Origin: Tretioscincus oriximinensis
Taxonomy: Eukaryota; Chordata; Lepidosauria; Squamata; Gymnophthalmidae
Direction of reading: 5' to 3'
NCBI GenBank assembly: GCA_022410635.1
Contig: JAJVDF010000416.1
Coordinates: 1,077,508-1,141,507, forward strand
DNA: 64,000 nt
The notes below the pieces were generated by a model. The model worked only from the letters and a program-made list of their open reading frames with translations, ran no database searches and was not told the DNA's origin. The translations under genes were made by a program, and so were the position numbers. Position 1 is the stretch's first letter; each line of letters starts with the position of its first letter. Positions 1 through 10,131 of the stretch are shown here, piece by piece.

Positions 1-93
1 GGCCTCACTTTGGTAGCTTTGGTCCAGACAGATATATTTGATATTAATAATATATTTTATTCCTAATATGTGTCCCAGGGGGAAATCCCAACA
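1..93 (-). mobile_element. 5' end of an endogenous retroviral LTR (antisense, truncated by window edge)
   Basis: Read on the minus strand this starts TGTTGGGATT and matches, with scattered differences, the first ~95 bp of the solo LTR at 3646-4516, including CCCTGGGACACATATTAG and GCTACCAAAG. The element continues to the left of the window. It is inverted relative to the LTR at 3646, so the two are not the LTRs of one provirus. No internal viral gene is visible. Confidence 0.8.
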
Positions 94-600
94 GGCAACA
101 AATATAATTCCTTATCAAATGGCACTGTAATTTTGTTTATGAATTATTTTCCCTCAGCTATTCAACTATTCTAGCTAACCATGAATTTATCTTGTATCTT
201 CAGTTTCACAGCTGCCTTTTCTTTCCCTTTACCCTTTTTATCCTCACTGCTTACCTAGAACGAGAGGCTTGTTTTAATGATTAACTGAATTCTGCATATA
301 TATATATATACAGGAGGGGGCCAGAGGTTTTCAAGCTGAGGCAGGTTAGTTCCCCTTGGACTTGGATGGGGACAAAGGAAAGAGAAAAGAGGTAAATTCT
401 AAAGCAAGTTCTTGATTTTACATTGCTATTGTTATCACCATTGATGACTCACAACTAATAGAGAAGTCTTATTCCTTCTTTTAGCTCCAAAAGGTAAGGT
501 GATGTATTATTGTATCATTAAATATCTCTTTCTTCTTTGTATATGCCTCAAAAGTGAATAGTAACCCAAGAAGGACGAAGACAGTCCTCATGCCACCATA
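94..600. other. No recognisable gene; short (TA)n tract
   Basis: AT-rich sequence between the LTR fragment and the first SINE. A short TA dinucleotide run lies at about 297-310. I see no exon with splice sites and no open frame of interest. Confidence 0.5.
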
Positions 601-604
601 TTGG

Positions 605-968
605 CACAAATGGTGCCGTCGCTAAGGAGATGGTCTCCTATCTGAGAGACTGGTTTTCGAGGCCCTGTGTTGGACGTGGGGAGGGATGAACACCTTCTAC
701 TAGCTTTAGCACTAGGCAACTCAGTTATTCAAAAGTAAGAATTGCACGAAATTGCAACTGGCTGTGACTAGATAAATGGAAACCACCAAAGCCTGGTGGG
801 GAAGATGGAATGTAAGCTTTCGGGCAAAAAATACCCTTGTAAGCTGCTTTGAGTCCCTTCTGGTGAGAAAAGTGAGGTATAATAACTCAGTAGTAGTTCT
901 TCCTCTTCTCCTTCTTCTTCTCCTTCTTCTCGTTCTTCTTCTCGTTCTTCTCCTCCTCCTCCTCCATC
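605..968 (+). mobile_element. tRNA-headed SINE with Bov-B/Sauria-type tail, sense copy
   Basis: The head has a tRNA-like B-box relative (GGTTTTCGAGGCC) near 651-663. The body shares AGTTATTCAAAAGTAAGAAT, ACCACCAAAGCCTGGTGGGG and CCCTTGTAAGCTGCTTTGAG with six other copies in the window. The tail GAGAAAAGTGAGGTATAATA is the degenerate form of the Sauria-SINE/Bov-B 3' end. It finishes in a pyrimidine CTT/CTC microsatellite (897-966). This is the only near-full sense copy here; most others are antisense. Confidence 0.75.
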
Positions 969-1463
969 ATAATTAGGGGTCTTCTGGATTAAAAACTTGA
1001 AGGCACTTTTCAGAAGGGAAAAACAGAATGATCAAAAGCATATTTAGTAGTCATCTAAGAGGCTTGTCTCATTTCAGGTGACCAAGATATATTGCACAAT
1101 TTCTATTGCAGAAGAAGCCTAGTTATGAACGCATGTTCTTGTGACTTTTTAGGTAGGAAGAATTATCAGCAAGCTTGTTCCCGATTACTTTAAATTCTGG
1201 CTTGACTACCATAAAAGTTTCAGAAAATACCTCCAATTGGGGCTGGTATATTGTCAGCAGCTACTACTAACAATGCAAGAGGAACAGGTGAAAGAGACTG
1301 AATGCAAGCATAGAAGATACAGCTAAATAATTCTCTTGTAAGAACTCTCTGAGATCAAACAATTATAGATCTGAATACTTTTAAAATACTTCTAATTCTA
1401 AGATGTACACTGTACTTCTTGTCTGTATTGGCAGAATATGTACAGCTCTTGACTCTCCTAAGT
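969..1463 (+). other. Upstream region / likely 5' UTR of the GLYATL3-like gene
   Basis: No coding signal. A plausible splice acceptor (TATTGGCAG, ending at about 1432) lies 31 bp before the start codon at 1464, suggesting that the first coding exon is preceded by an untranslated exon I cannot locate. No clear TATA or CpG-rich promoter is visible. Confidence 0.35.
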
Positions 1464-4400
1464 ATGCTGGTTCTGGGCAGTCAGGATGTACTGCATGTAC
1501 TAGAAGAAGAATTGAGTAGCTTCTTCCCCGAGTCTCTGAAGGTGAGAGGACACTCAGCATTTCACTGGTACACAATAATGGCAGCACACATGAGACTAAG
1601 CAAGAAGTCCCGTCCAAAGTTTTCTACTCACACAGGCAGCTTGGTTACAATCATAACCCCAAATCAACCTCTAGTTCCTAGAAGACAACACTTGCTGCCC
1701 CACTCGCTCTGCCTTAGCCACCATCACTTCTATTACTCAGTGATCTGTTCTTTGCCAACAATCTGTACAGAAAGGATCAAGCTTCTTTTTCACTCAGCGG
1801 TTAGAAATCTTAATGATTTTATTTTACTTTCGACCATAAATTAAAGCACAGAACACCAGAAGAACCACCACCAAGATCTAGAGGTAAACCCCATTTTACA
1901 AGCTCCTGCTTTATGAATTAACATCTTTACAAGCACTCAGGTTTATTCTGTTATCCTAATGCTGGATGTTAAAAAAAGGTATCACTTCTATTGACTGTGA
2001 CTTTACAAATCACACTTTCCAAGCAAAAATTTGGTCCCAATTAGCTTGTAAAGTCGGGTTTCTCCATCCTGGATTAAAAATCTGCAGACAAAGCAGCTAT
2101 TTTGCCATTTCTGTGAACACTGGGAAGGTTCAATCAAACTTGGATCTTTAAGGAAGATATTTTAGTGTTAGATTAGCCCCTTGTGGCAGCTGCCTATTCA
2201 ACATTATTTCTGCAACCTGAATATATTTGTATGATAAAATGTCTCTTCCATCATATGATATATTAAAGTCCTTTTTTGCCCTTTTTATATATATAAATTT
2301 ATTGCTGTACAGTTTTGCTCTCCTTGATATGCTGTTTAATGCTTGGTATGTCTTTTGATTTTTTACAAATCATAGTAAAATATTTGCTTCTTATTGCTGT
2401 TTCAAAAGTTTGTTTTGCAATGTTACAACTGTATAACTTTTCACAAATGTAACACTCATTGTTGTTTTAATAAAAGTTTATTTAAAAAATATTTTATTCT
2501 ATTATATTGGTTTTTATATAATTCATCTTGTATTTTGTACTGTATTGTGAGCCGCCCAGAGCCCTTTGTAGGGTGGGCGGGATATAAATTCAATAATAAA
2601 GTAAAGTAAATATTTCTGCTTAGTCCTTGAATTAGACAGATTCATTGCAGGTGTGGCGATATCAGATCCACAATCATGAAGGAATTTATGTTAATTAAGA
2701 AACTTATTCTTCACACTTCTGTTTACAAAAAATGATAGATAAATGGCTGCCTAGACTTACCATTGCTTTCTGGGATCAGTGTTTGTGCTACTGATAGCTT
2801 GATGAGTTACACTCAACTGGCAAGAATAAACGCATTCAAGAAAGACTGATATTTTTGGGTTCTTTAGTTCTGTTTTCCTTCAAGTGAGGGAGCTGAACTC
2901 TCCTCTTCCATCAGGTCTATGGAGCGGTGCTAAATATCTGTCGGGGAAATGCTTTTCATCAAGAAATAGTAGTGGATTCCTGGCCTTGCTTTCAAGTTGT
3001 TGTTGCACGGCTTCAAAGAGAGGTATTGACTGGGGGCTAAGTGGTGGTGAATATTTTTGTTCCTTACCTGTTTATTTATATCACACTTTCTCAGTCGTTA
3101 CCCAAGGCAGTTTACAAGATGCAGATAATTTACCAGAAGAATATAATTCACAAATGTGACATAAACTAAGAGTGACCACAGTTTAATACAATTAATTATA
3201 TAAATTCAGCAGGGAAGAAAGTGCCCCACCAGGACCTGATTGGGCAGAGTAGCTCTTATAGGGATGGCTATACTCAGTGGTAGTTCTAACTGCCTGGAAA
3301 GCAGAGTTGCCGGTTCACTTCCCTGTCTCCCCCTGGAAGTAGACTGTGCAGTCAACCGGGATTCAGTGTCATCCATGATTCAGTGGTATCTAACAACAAT
3401 TCAGGTGTCGGAGAAGCAAGGTATTTCCCCCCCTCTCAGGCACCATTTTTCACATTTTGTATTACCTTCCCATACAAAATGATTAGCATAATTTATGGAC
3501 TGATTAGCTGTGAGTGTGAAGAAACAAGTTAGTAAAATGTTCAACCAAGATAGGAGGAGGCCTCAAGAAATTTCTATCAATTGCTCTTGAGTTTCTAAGG
3601 ACAACTGTGTTGTTTTATTTTGCTAAACAAAATGGGACACAAAACTGTTGGGATTCTCCCCCTGGGACACATATTAGAATCAAAATATATATTATTTTAT
3701 ATCATTTATAGCTGGAACTAGCTACCAAAGAGAGGCCTCTGGGTAATTAATTTTCAAAAAATCCTTGGTCAACCTGACCTTTCCCTTACCCCTGACTCAA
3801 CTCAGGAACTCTCTTAATCCCTTTTCCTTTCCCTGGGGGCACCTGTGAAAGGTAGCTCCTGGTTCTTGCAATGTCTAAACAATAGACACATTTAATCCCA
3901 TTATCCACTGGGATGTCAACTGTTTGCCTCTGGCCAAGGCAGGCTTGACTCCCTATGGGAAAATCTCTTGGGCAAACTAGCCTGAAGCTTCCCTATTGTA
4001 CTAAAGGAAGCCACTCTTTTCCTTCTTCCCCTTTTCTGTATACCCTTGGTCTCACTTCATTGTTTGATGCCAATCAAGGGTCATCAGAGTCTGGACCCTG
4101 GGTATGAATCATCTTCCTGTCAGGTTTGATTGACAGGGGATCTCAATGATAGCTAAATGTTCCAGTAATTAGGCACACCACACACACATACGTCTCTTTC
4201 CCCATTGGTTACTGTACCCAGGCTGCACCCCCTTGGGAGGAGGCATCACGCGTCACGTGCCCACGTTGGGCACCCTCCGCCCTTTTTCATCCCGTCATCA
4301 GTTTCATACACGCCTTCTGATTCTGTTGTCAATAAAAGTGGAGACTTTTCACTCATCTGGAGGCTTCCATACACTCGTGGACCTCCTACGTCTCCTGTTA

Positions 4401-7400
4401 CCCTGAAGTGTCGTCTGTGTGCCGGTTATTGTCGTGGCAAGTGATACGGACCCCAGGCAAGCCTCCTCGCTTCACCGATCCGGTCACATTTAGTGAGTAA
4501 GCCGAATCTCATTACAAAACCATTATATTTTTTTTCCAAGGTAAGCTGAACAGTATGGAATTGATTTGTTACCCAAACATTCCAAATGCCAGCCAAATTT
4601 ATTTGCATATTCTTACAACTGCTAAATTAAAGCAATCTCTTTCTAATATCTGAGTGCTGAGGAAATGCTGTTCTTTGGGGCATGCTAGTGGGAAAGATGT
4701 TTTTAACTCCCAAAACTGTGGTTTTTATTTCTGGTATTCATATACCATCCTATGCACAACCTTAGGACAGTTAAAAGGTGGCTACTATGATTGCCTGACA
4801 TACCTCCATGGAGAGGTGTATCCCCCATGGGCTACAGCTTACTCTGTCATATGCATTTCATCAAATGAAAGAACAAGAAGAGCCCTTCCTAGTCTGAAAG
4901 GAAATTGAATTCCTTAAGATACATGGGGCTCCGTCATTCAGGGCTTTAAAATTCAGTAATTGGATCTAGAAGCAAAATGGCAGCCTGTGCAATTTTCAAA
5001 GGACTGGGCACTGTTGAAAATGTCAGAAAGCTATCTGGCTGCTATATTTTGCATTGAGTCTAGCTCTTAAATTGTCCTTTGGTGTATGTTAAAGCATACA
5101 GCAGTACTATTCTAAAGTTTACAAGGGCTTGGATCACTATAGTCAGGTTCTTGCATTTGCATGAATATAGTATCGCATCAGCTCACTCTAATTGAAGCAT
5201 TTAATATTGCTGAAACATCCATTAAAGCAGCTTGTGCATGAAAAGGAATTACATGTATCTAACTATTTTCTTGCCTGCTCCTGACTAGGTAACTTCAGCA
5301 GCAAATTACTTTGCCCAGTCCTGTGCTGNTTTCTATAAAGATCTGGAAGCTTACAAAAAACTAGTTAAAGATACAGATGTCATTGATTGGAAACAACAAT
5401 TTTTACTTCATGGTAAGAGATTGTAGCTTCAGTCAAAGGCAGGTATGTGCACTTGTGTTTTTGTGTCAAAGCTATTATTCCAAAGAAAAGATATGCAAAA
5501 TGCATTAAGAAAGAGCACATTCAACAGGCAACCAAATACTAGAGATGTGCGTAAATTTTAAAAATAGTTAACCCCAACATTTCCAAGCCAAACCTTAATA
5601 TCTCTGAGGCATACCCCAGTATTGTCTCTGAAATGAAACAATCGTAAGCCAAATCAGAGGATCTCCAAGGTATACATACCCTAGAATTTTTGAACTAATT
5701 CAGAATGCCTCATCAAGGCCCTGTTCCTGATTGCATGATTTGGCTTGTTTATCTGCCTCCAAGGAACATTATGGCCTCTTTTAAGACCCAGAGCAACTGG
5801 GAAAGTGCTGCCAAGCAGCCATGAAACATAGTGGCTATCAATGAGCCCTCATTGTCTTAGATCAAAATTCTCAGCAAGGTTTGGACCACATTTGAGGTGA
5901 ATACCTAGCTCCGTTTTTGGATTTAGCACACTGCCAAACATTCTAGGAAAACAAATGTTTTCCTAGATCCCCACAAAAAATTGGCTTCATGCAGTGATAT
6001 TTAGGTCCTTGGTTTTAAAGAGAAATTCTGACTCTTAATGCAGAAGGATCTTTTTTAAAAAAAATACAAACTGTTACAATTTCTAAGCAGATACATGCTA
6101 TGTGGTTTAGTATCAGCTTCTCTTCTTTTCCTCTGAATAACATATTGATCTGTCCCACTGTTTCCTGCCTCCTAGGTCTGCAGCAAGGTGTGGATGACGT
6201 ATCTCGGAGCTTAGCTGCCCATAAATGTTTCTCTGCAAAACTGATAAGTCGAACCCAGATTTTTATCCTGCAAAAACCCATGAAATTGTATGTCACAGTC
6301 CATCAGATAGGGATCATAGTATAATAATTTCCCAATGCTATATTAAAAAATTCTAATTTATTTTGGGTGGTTGAGAACCAGGAAACCATTCGGACTGGGA
6401 ATTTCAAGAGATCTTTGAGATAGAAGAGCAATTGCTACATGTCAATCTTACCTGCACAATGACTGACTGGAACTACAATGCTAGAAGGTCTGGTAAAGAA
6501 CTCGGACTGGCAAGTGCTCTTTTGACATAGTGCTTTAAGAGTCAGAGGAAAGGTGTAACAACAGCTACAAAGATGCTTAGTATAGTTCTGTTTCTAGTCT
6601 GAAAAAACAGGCAGTTTGCCTCTAAAGGCCATTTGCAGACAGAAGATAATGCTTTGAACATAAGAAGAGCCACACCGGAGAAGGCCACAGCCCATCTAGT
6701 CCAGCATTCTGTCTCACACAGAGGCCCACCAGATGCAATTGGGTAGTCTGGAACAGAGGAAAGCAAAATATGCACCTGTTAATGCAAATGGTACCTCAGG
6801 AGTCCTGCCTGTTGCTCCATCCCAGAGGAGCTCCATCCAGACATTCATCCTAGTACCCATTTATACCCTTGGTGTCCATAAACCTGTCTGGTCCTGTCTT
6901 GAAGCTATCCAAGCAGATAGCTACCACTATCTCTTCATTCTAATGACTTCCCTTACTGCAGAGGTAAGCCATATCGGTGTCTTCTTGGACTTGGCAGAAC
7001 CCTTTCTTCTCTTGGGAATGCATTTCATTTGAGCTTCCAATATTATATTTGCAAGCAATTTCCACGCTTTTTGAAAAGATTGGACTTTTCTCACTTTCCT
7101 TTTAATTTCCTTTTTACTATTTCCCTCATTTTGGGAAAATTTCCTTTGTGAAAGTGGAAGGTTTCTGTGTTAGAACTGCTTGACAATTTTCTATCCACGT
7201 TCAAGTTGACAGTTATTGTATTGTGGTCCCTGTTTCCGATGGGATCAGTTACAGTTACTTTGGTTTTCTTCTTGACATGCTAACAAAGCAACTTGTGTGA
7301 CTCTGGATGCTGAACTCCGTGGATGATGAAATGTTATTCTTGGCATTCTTGAGCAGGGAAGACCCAACAGGACTCCTTTGAAAGCCATATGGCGACTCCT

Positions 7401-8321
7401 TAATGACCAACCTTTCCTCATCTTGTTCAGTTAAGAGTTCCAGAAGCAATTTTGCTGAACAGCAAAATATTCACCATGAGTACAGAGGGGCCCTGTTTCA
7501 ACCTCAGGCAGCCATTGTTGGAAAAGAGAAGCTGCCAGTTTCATCTAACACAATGAAAAACCAGTCCCTAGATTTCTCTCCCACAGCTCAAAATAATTAG
7601 GGGGAAGGAAATATAAGAGTATCCCCAATCCTCTAATTGGAAATCAATCTGTAGGCATAAGGTGACAGAGAATGCATAGATGATCCTCATATGGTGCAGC
7701 TTTTAAGAGCCCTGGTGTTTCAACAAATACCAAGTTCAAAGCTTTGTCGGCTGTGGAAAGGGGCGAGTGCCGTCTACTGGCTTCAGCTGTAGCCAACTCA
7801 GCTATTCGAAAGCAGGAAATTGCAATTAGATAAATGGGGACCACAGCGTGGTGTGGAAGACAGAACCTAAGCCGTCGGGTGACTCAGTTCTTTTTTTTAG
7901 GTCAGGAGCAGAGCTGAAACTCTCTTCCCTCAACACTGCTCATCTCGCCCTGCTGAATAAGACCTGGAGTGTAGGTGGCACCGATCAGAGTCTCCAGTAC
8001 TTGGCCCAGTTAGTCCACTGCTTCCCTAGTAGGTGCCTTCTGGATACTGAAGGATCTCCCATCTCATGGGTCCTGCTGGACCAGTTTGGAGCTCTGACTC
8101 ATGCTTACACCATGCCAGGTCATCGTGGCAAAGGCTACATCCAGCTGGTAATAACAGCATTAGCTGAAGAACTGCAGAATCTGAATTGTCCTGTCTACGG
8201 TGACGTTTTGGAAAATAACAGATCCATGTATAAAGCACTGCAGGGCCTGGATGCGCATTTCCCTAGCTGCTGTTTGACCTATGATTTGCATACCCCTATG
8301 CCACTGCAATGTCAGGATTAA
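1464..8321 (+). CDS. GLYATL3: Glycine N-acyltransferase-like protein 3-like, five coding exons, 280 aa
   Basis: Coding exons: 1464-1541, 2915-3022, 5289-5412, 6176-6287, 7901-8321. Phases join cleanly (0,0,1,2) and all have AG/GT borders; total 843 bp including the stop. The family transfers acyl groups from acyl-CoA to glycine or other amino acids; GLYAT is mitochondrial. Exons 1-2 read [18 protein letters not shown], the N-terminal GLYAT-domain hallmark. The last exon carries the FR47/GNAT-type C-terminal fold: [26 protein letters not shown] and the acyl-CoA-binding loop PGHRGKGY. The protein starts MLVLGSQ, which from memory resembles human GLYATL3 (MLVLN..., 288 aa) more than GLYAT or GLYATL1/2; paralog assignment is from memory. 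One N (5329) falls in exon 3. Polyadenylation signals follow at 8329 and 8356. Intron 2 holds a solo LTR, and a SINE fragment abuts exon 5. Confidence 0.85.
2530..2610 (+). repeat. L2-like LINE/SINE 3' tail
   Basis: GTGAGCCGCCCAGAGCCC followed by GGGCGGGATATAAATT and an AATAAAGTAAAGTAAA-type tail is the common squamate non-LTR 3' end. It lies in intron 1 of the GLYATL3-like gene. Confidence 0.6.
3646..4516 (+). mobile_element. Solo LTR of a gammaretrovirus-like ERV, 871 bp, TSD AAAC
   Basis: It begins TGTTGGGATTC and ends GAATCTCATTACA, so it has TG...CA termini with a short imperfect inverted repeat. The flanking 4 bp are identical: AAAC at 3642-3645 and AAAC at 4517-4520. A 4-bp duplication is typical of gammaretrovirus-type integrases. 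An AATAAAAG box (4331-4338) could act as TATA or poly(A) signal. No primer-binding site, internal region or second LTR follows, so this is a recombined solo LTR. It lies in intron 2 of the GLYATL3-like gene, in the same orientation. Confidence 0.88.
4517..5288. other. Intron sequence, nothing recognised
   Basis: Remainder of intron 2 of the GLYATL3-like gene between the solo LTR and the acceptor at 5288. AT-rich; no repeat family or open frame recognised. Confidence 0.5.
6300..6937. repeat. Upstream copy of a ~640-bp duplicated block
   Basis: From CCATCAGATAGGGATCATAG, 12 bp after the exon-4 splice donor, to CTACCACTATCTCTTCA, this matches 8540-9184 with few differences. The match includes unique sequence and an antisense CR1 3' end (from about 6655). 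Because both copies share the CR1 insertion point, the duplication postdates that insertion. After 6937 the copies diverge completely. Confidence 0.85.
6655..6937 (-). mobile_element. CR1 LINE 3' end, antisense fragment
   Basis: It carries the hallmark GAACATAAGAAGAGCC, TCTAGTCCAGCATTCTGTCT and CCATTTATACCCTTGGTGTC segments found in other antisense CR1 ends here. It is truncated at 6937 relative to the downstream duplicate. Confidence 0.75.
6938..7260 (-). repeat. Probable retroelement-derived sequence (antisense LINE-like)
   Basis: This segment replaces the CR1 continuation seen in the downstream duplicate. Its wording (TTCTTCTCTTGGGAATGCAT, CTCATTTTGGGAAAATTTCC, TTGTGGTCCCTGTTTCC) resembles other squamate LINE 3' regions, but I cannot name the family. 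No intact frame. Confidence 0.3.
7745..7890 (+). mobile_element. SINE fragment (Sauria-type body, tail missing)
   Basis: AGCTGTAGCCAACTCAGCTATTCGAAAGCA and AGATAAATGGGGACCACAGC match the middle of the SINE at 605-968. The head and Bov-B-like tail are absent. It ends about 10 bp before the acceptor of the terminal GLYATL3-like exon, so it may contribute the polypyrimidine tract. Confidence 0.6.
7901..8321 (+). CDS. GLYATL3: GLYATL3-like terminal exon (acyl-CoA-binding GNAT half)
   Basis: The exon starts after a strong TTTTTTTTAG acceptor, in phase 2 with the exon ending at 6287, and encodes 139 residues plus stop. It contains the whole C-terminal GNAT domain, with the CoA-binding loop GHRGKGY at about 8119-8139 and the conserved CPVYGDV strand. 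The surrounding block (6300-8539) was duplicated in tandem, but the downstream copy has lost this exon. Confidence 0.85.
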
Positions 8322-8539
8322 GTAATGAAATAAATTGTATATAAAAAAGCTTAAAAATAAAGTTCACCTGAATAAACTAGACAATAATTTAGATGATGTT
8401 TTCATTAGGTAGCATAAAGAAACACATTGATGTTACCATTAGTTTCAGCATTGGATATCTAGAGAGGCCTTAACGCCAGGGCTGTGAACTGGGTCATCTG
8501 GATGAGAAAAACAATTTTGAAGTCACTATTCCACGCATT

Positions 8540-10131
8540 CCATCAGATAGGGTCATAGTATAATCCTTTCCCAATACTATATTAAAAAAATCTAATTTAT
8601 TTTGGGTGGTTGAGAACCAGGAAACCATTCGGACTGGGAATTTCAAGAGATCTTTGAGATAGAAGAGCAATTGCTACATGCCAATCTTACCTGCACAATG
8701 ACTGACTGGAACTACAATACTAGAAGGTCTGGTAAAGAACTCGGACTGGCAAGTGCCCTTTTGACATAGTGCTTTAAGAGTCAGATGAAAGGTGTAACAA
8801 CAGCTACAAAGATGCTGAGTATAGTTCTGTTTCTAGTCTGAAGAAACAGGCAGTTTGCCTCTAAAGGCCATTTGCAGAGAGGAGATAATGCTTTGAACAT
8901 AAGAAAAGCCACACCGGATAAGGCCACAGCCCATCTAGTCCAGCATTCTGTCTCACACAGAGGCCCACCAGATGCAACTGGGTAGTCTGGAACAGAGGAA
9001 AGCAAAATACGCACCTGTAAATGACTCCCTGCAAATGATACCTCAGGAGTCCTGCCTGTTGCTCCATCCCAGAGAAGCTCCATCCAGAAATTCATCCTAG
9101 TACCCATTTATACCCTTGGTGTCCATAAACCTGTCTAGTCCTGTCTTGAAGCTATCCAAGCTGTTAGCTACCACTACCTCTTCAGGAAGTAAATTCCACA
9201 TGCTGATGACCCTCTGGGTGAGAAAATACTTTCCTTTATCTGTTCTCACTGTTCTGCCCATCAATTTTCAAAGAGTGCCCTCTGGTCCTAGTGTTGTGTG
9301 ATAGAGAAAACAATTTTTCTCTATTCATCCTATCCATCCCATGCATGATTTTGTACACTTCAATCAGATCACCTCTCAAGAGGCCCTGACATTGCAGCCT
9401 GATTTCATAAGGCAGGTGCTCCAGACCCTTGATCATTCTTGTTGCCCTTTTCTAGTTCCACAATGTCCGTCTTGAGATGTGGTGAACACAGTATTCCAAA
9501 TGTGGCCTCACCACAGATTTATAGAGGCAAAAGGACATTTGCTGACTTGTTTTCAATTTCTTTCCTAATTATCCCCAACATTGAATTTGTCCTTTTTGCT
9601 GCTGCTGCACACTGGGTTGACATCTTCATTAATTGTCCACCAGCACCCCAAGATCATTTTCTTGCTCGGTTACAGAAAGCTTGGTTCCCATCAGGTGGTA
9701 GGAGTAGTTGGGGTTCTTTGCACCAATGTGCATGACCCTTGCACTTGCTTATATTGAACTGCATTTGCCACTTTGATGCCCACTCAATAGATCACTCTGG
9801 AGTGCCTTACAATCATTTTCAGTTTTCACTACCCTGAACAGTTTAGTGTCATCAGTGAACCTGGCTACTTCACTGTTTACTTCGGCATCCAGATCGTTTA
9901 TGAACATATTGAAAAGCAAAGGTCCCAGTACAGACCCCTGGGGTACCCCATTCCTTATCTCTTAGTTTCATTTGAATAAACTAGACAATAATTTAGATGA
10001 TGTCTTCATTAGGCAGCATAAAGAAACACATTGATGTTACCAGTAGTTTCAGCATTGGATATCTAGATTGGCCTTAACGCCAGGACTGTGAACTGTGTCA
10101 TCTGGATGAGAAAAATAATTTCCACACATTC
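8540..10131. repeat. Decayed second unit of a GLYATL3-3' tandem duplication
   Basis: 8540-9184 copies intron-4 sequence (6300-6937); 9964-10131 copies the gene's 3' flank (8361-8539). Read as one unit, it is a tandem repeat of 6300-8539 in which everything between the CR1 and the 3' flank, including the terminal exon, has been deleted. The deletion joins the CR1 reverse-transcriptase segment directly to the 3' flank at about 9963/9964. Confidence 0.7.
8890..9963 (-). mobile_element. CR1 LINE, 3' ~1.1 kb with reverse-transcriptase fragment, antisense
   Basis: The minus strand from 9960 encodes GVPQGSVLGPLLFNMFINDL, a reverse-transcriptase motif of CR1-clade LINEs, followed by the catalytic-type FTDDTK. 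Downstream it shows the usual CR1 3' region, ending near GGCTCTTCTTATGTTC-like sequence at about 8890. The element is 5'-truncated and not functional. Confidence 0.85.

Noticed and set aside
776..976. 66-codon frame with a leucine run
   Set aside because: Translation of the SINE tail and its CTT/CTC microsatellite.
1..4516. Paired LTRs at 1-93 and 3646-4516 as one provirus
   Set aside because: The two are in opposite orientation, the right one has its own 4-bp duplication, and the interval holds GLYATL3 exons instead of gag-pol-env.
8781..9107. 108-codon minus frame resembling a membrane protein
   Set aside because: It lies in the antisense CR1 3' region, and a related but shorter frame is in the duplicate at 6542-6775; it is repeat-derived, not a gene.
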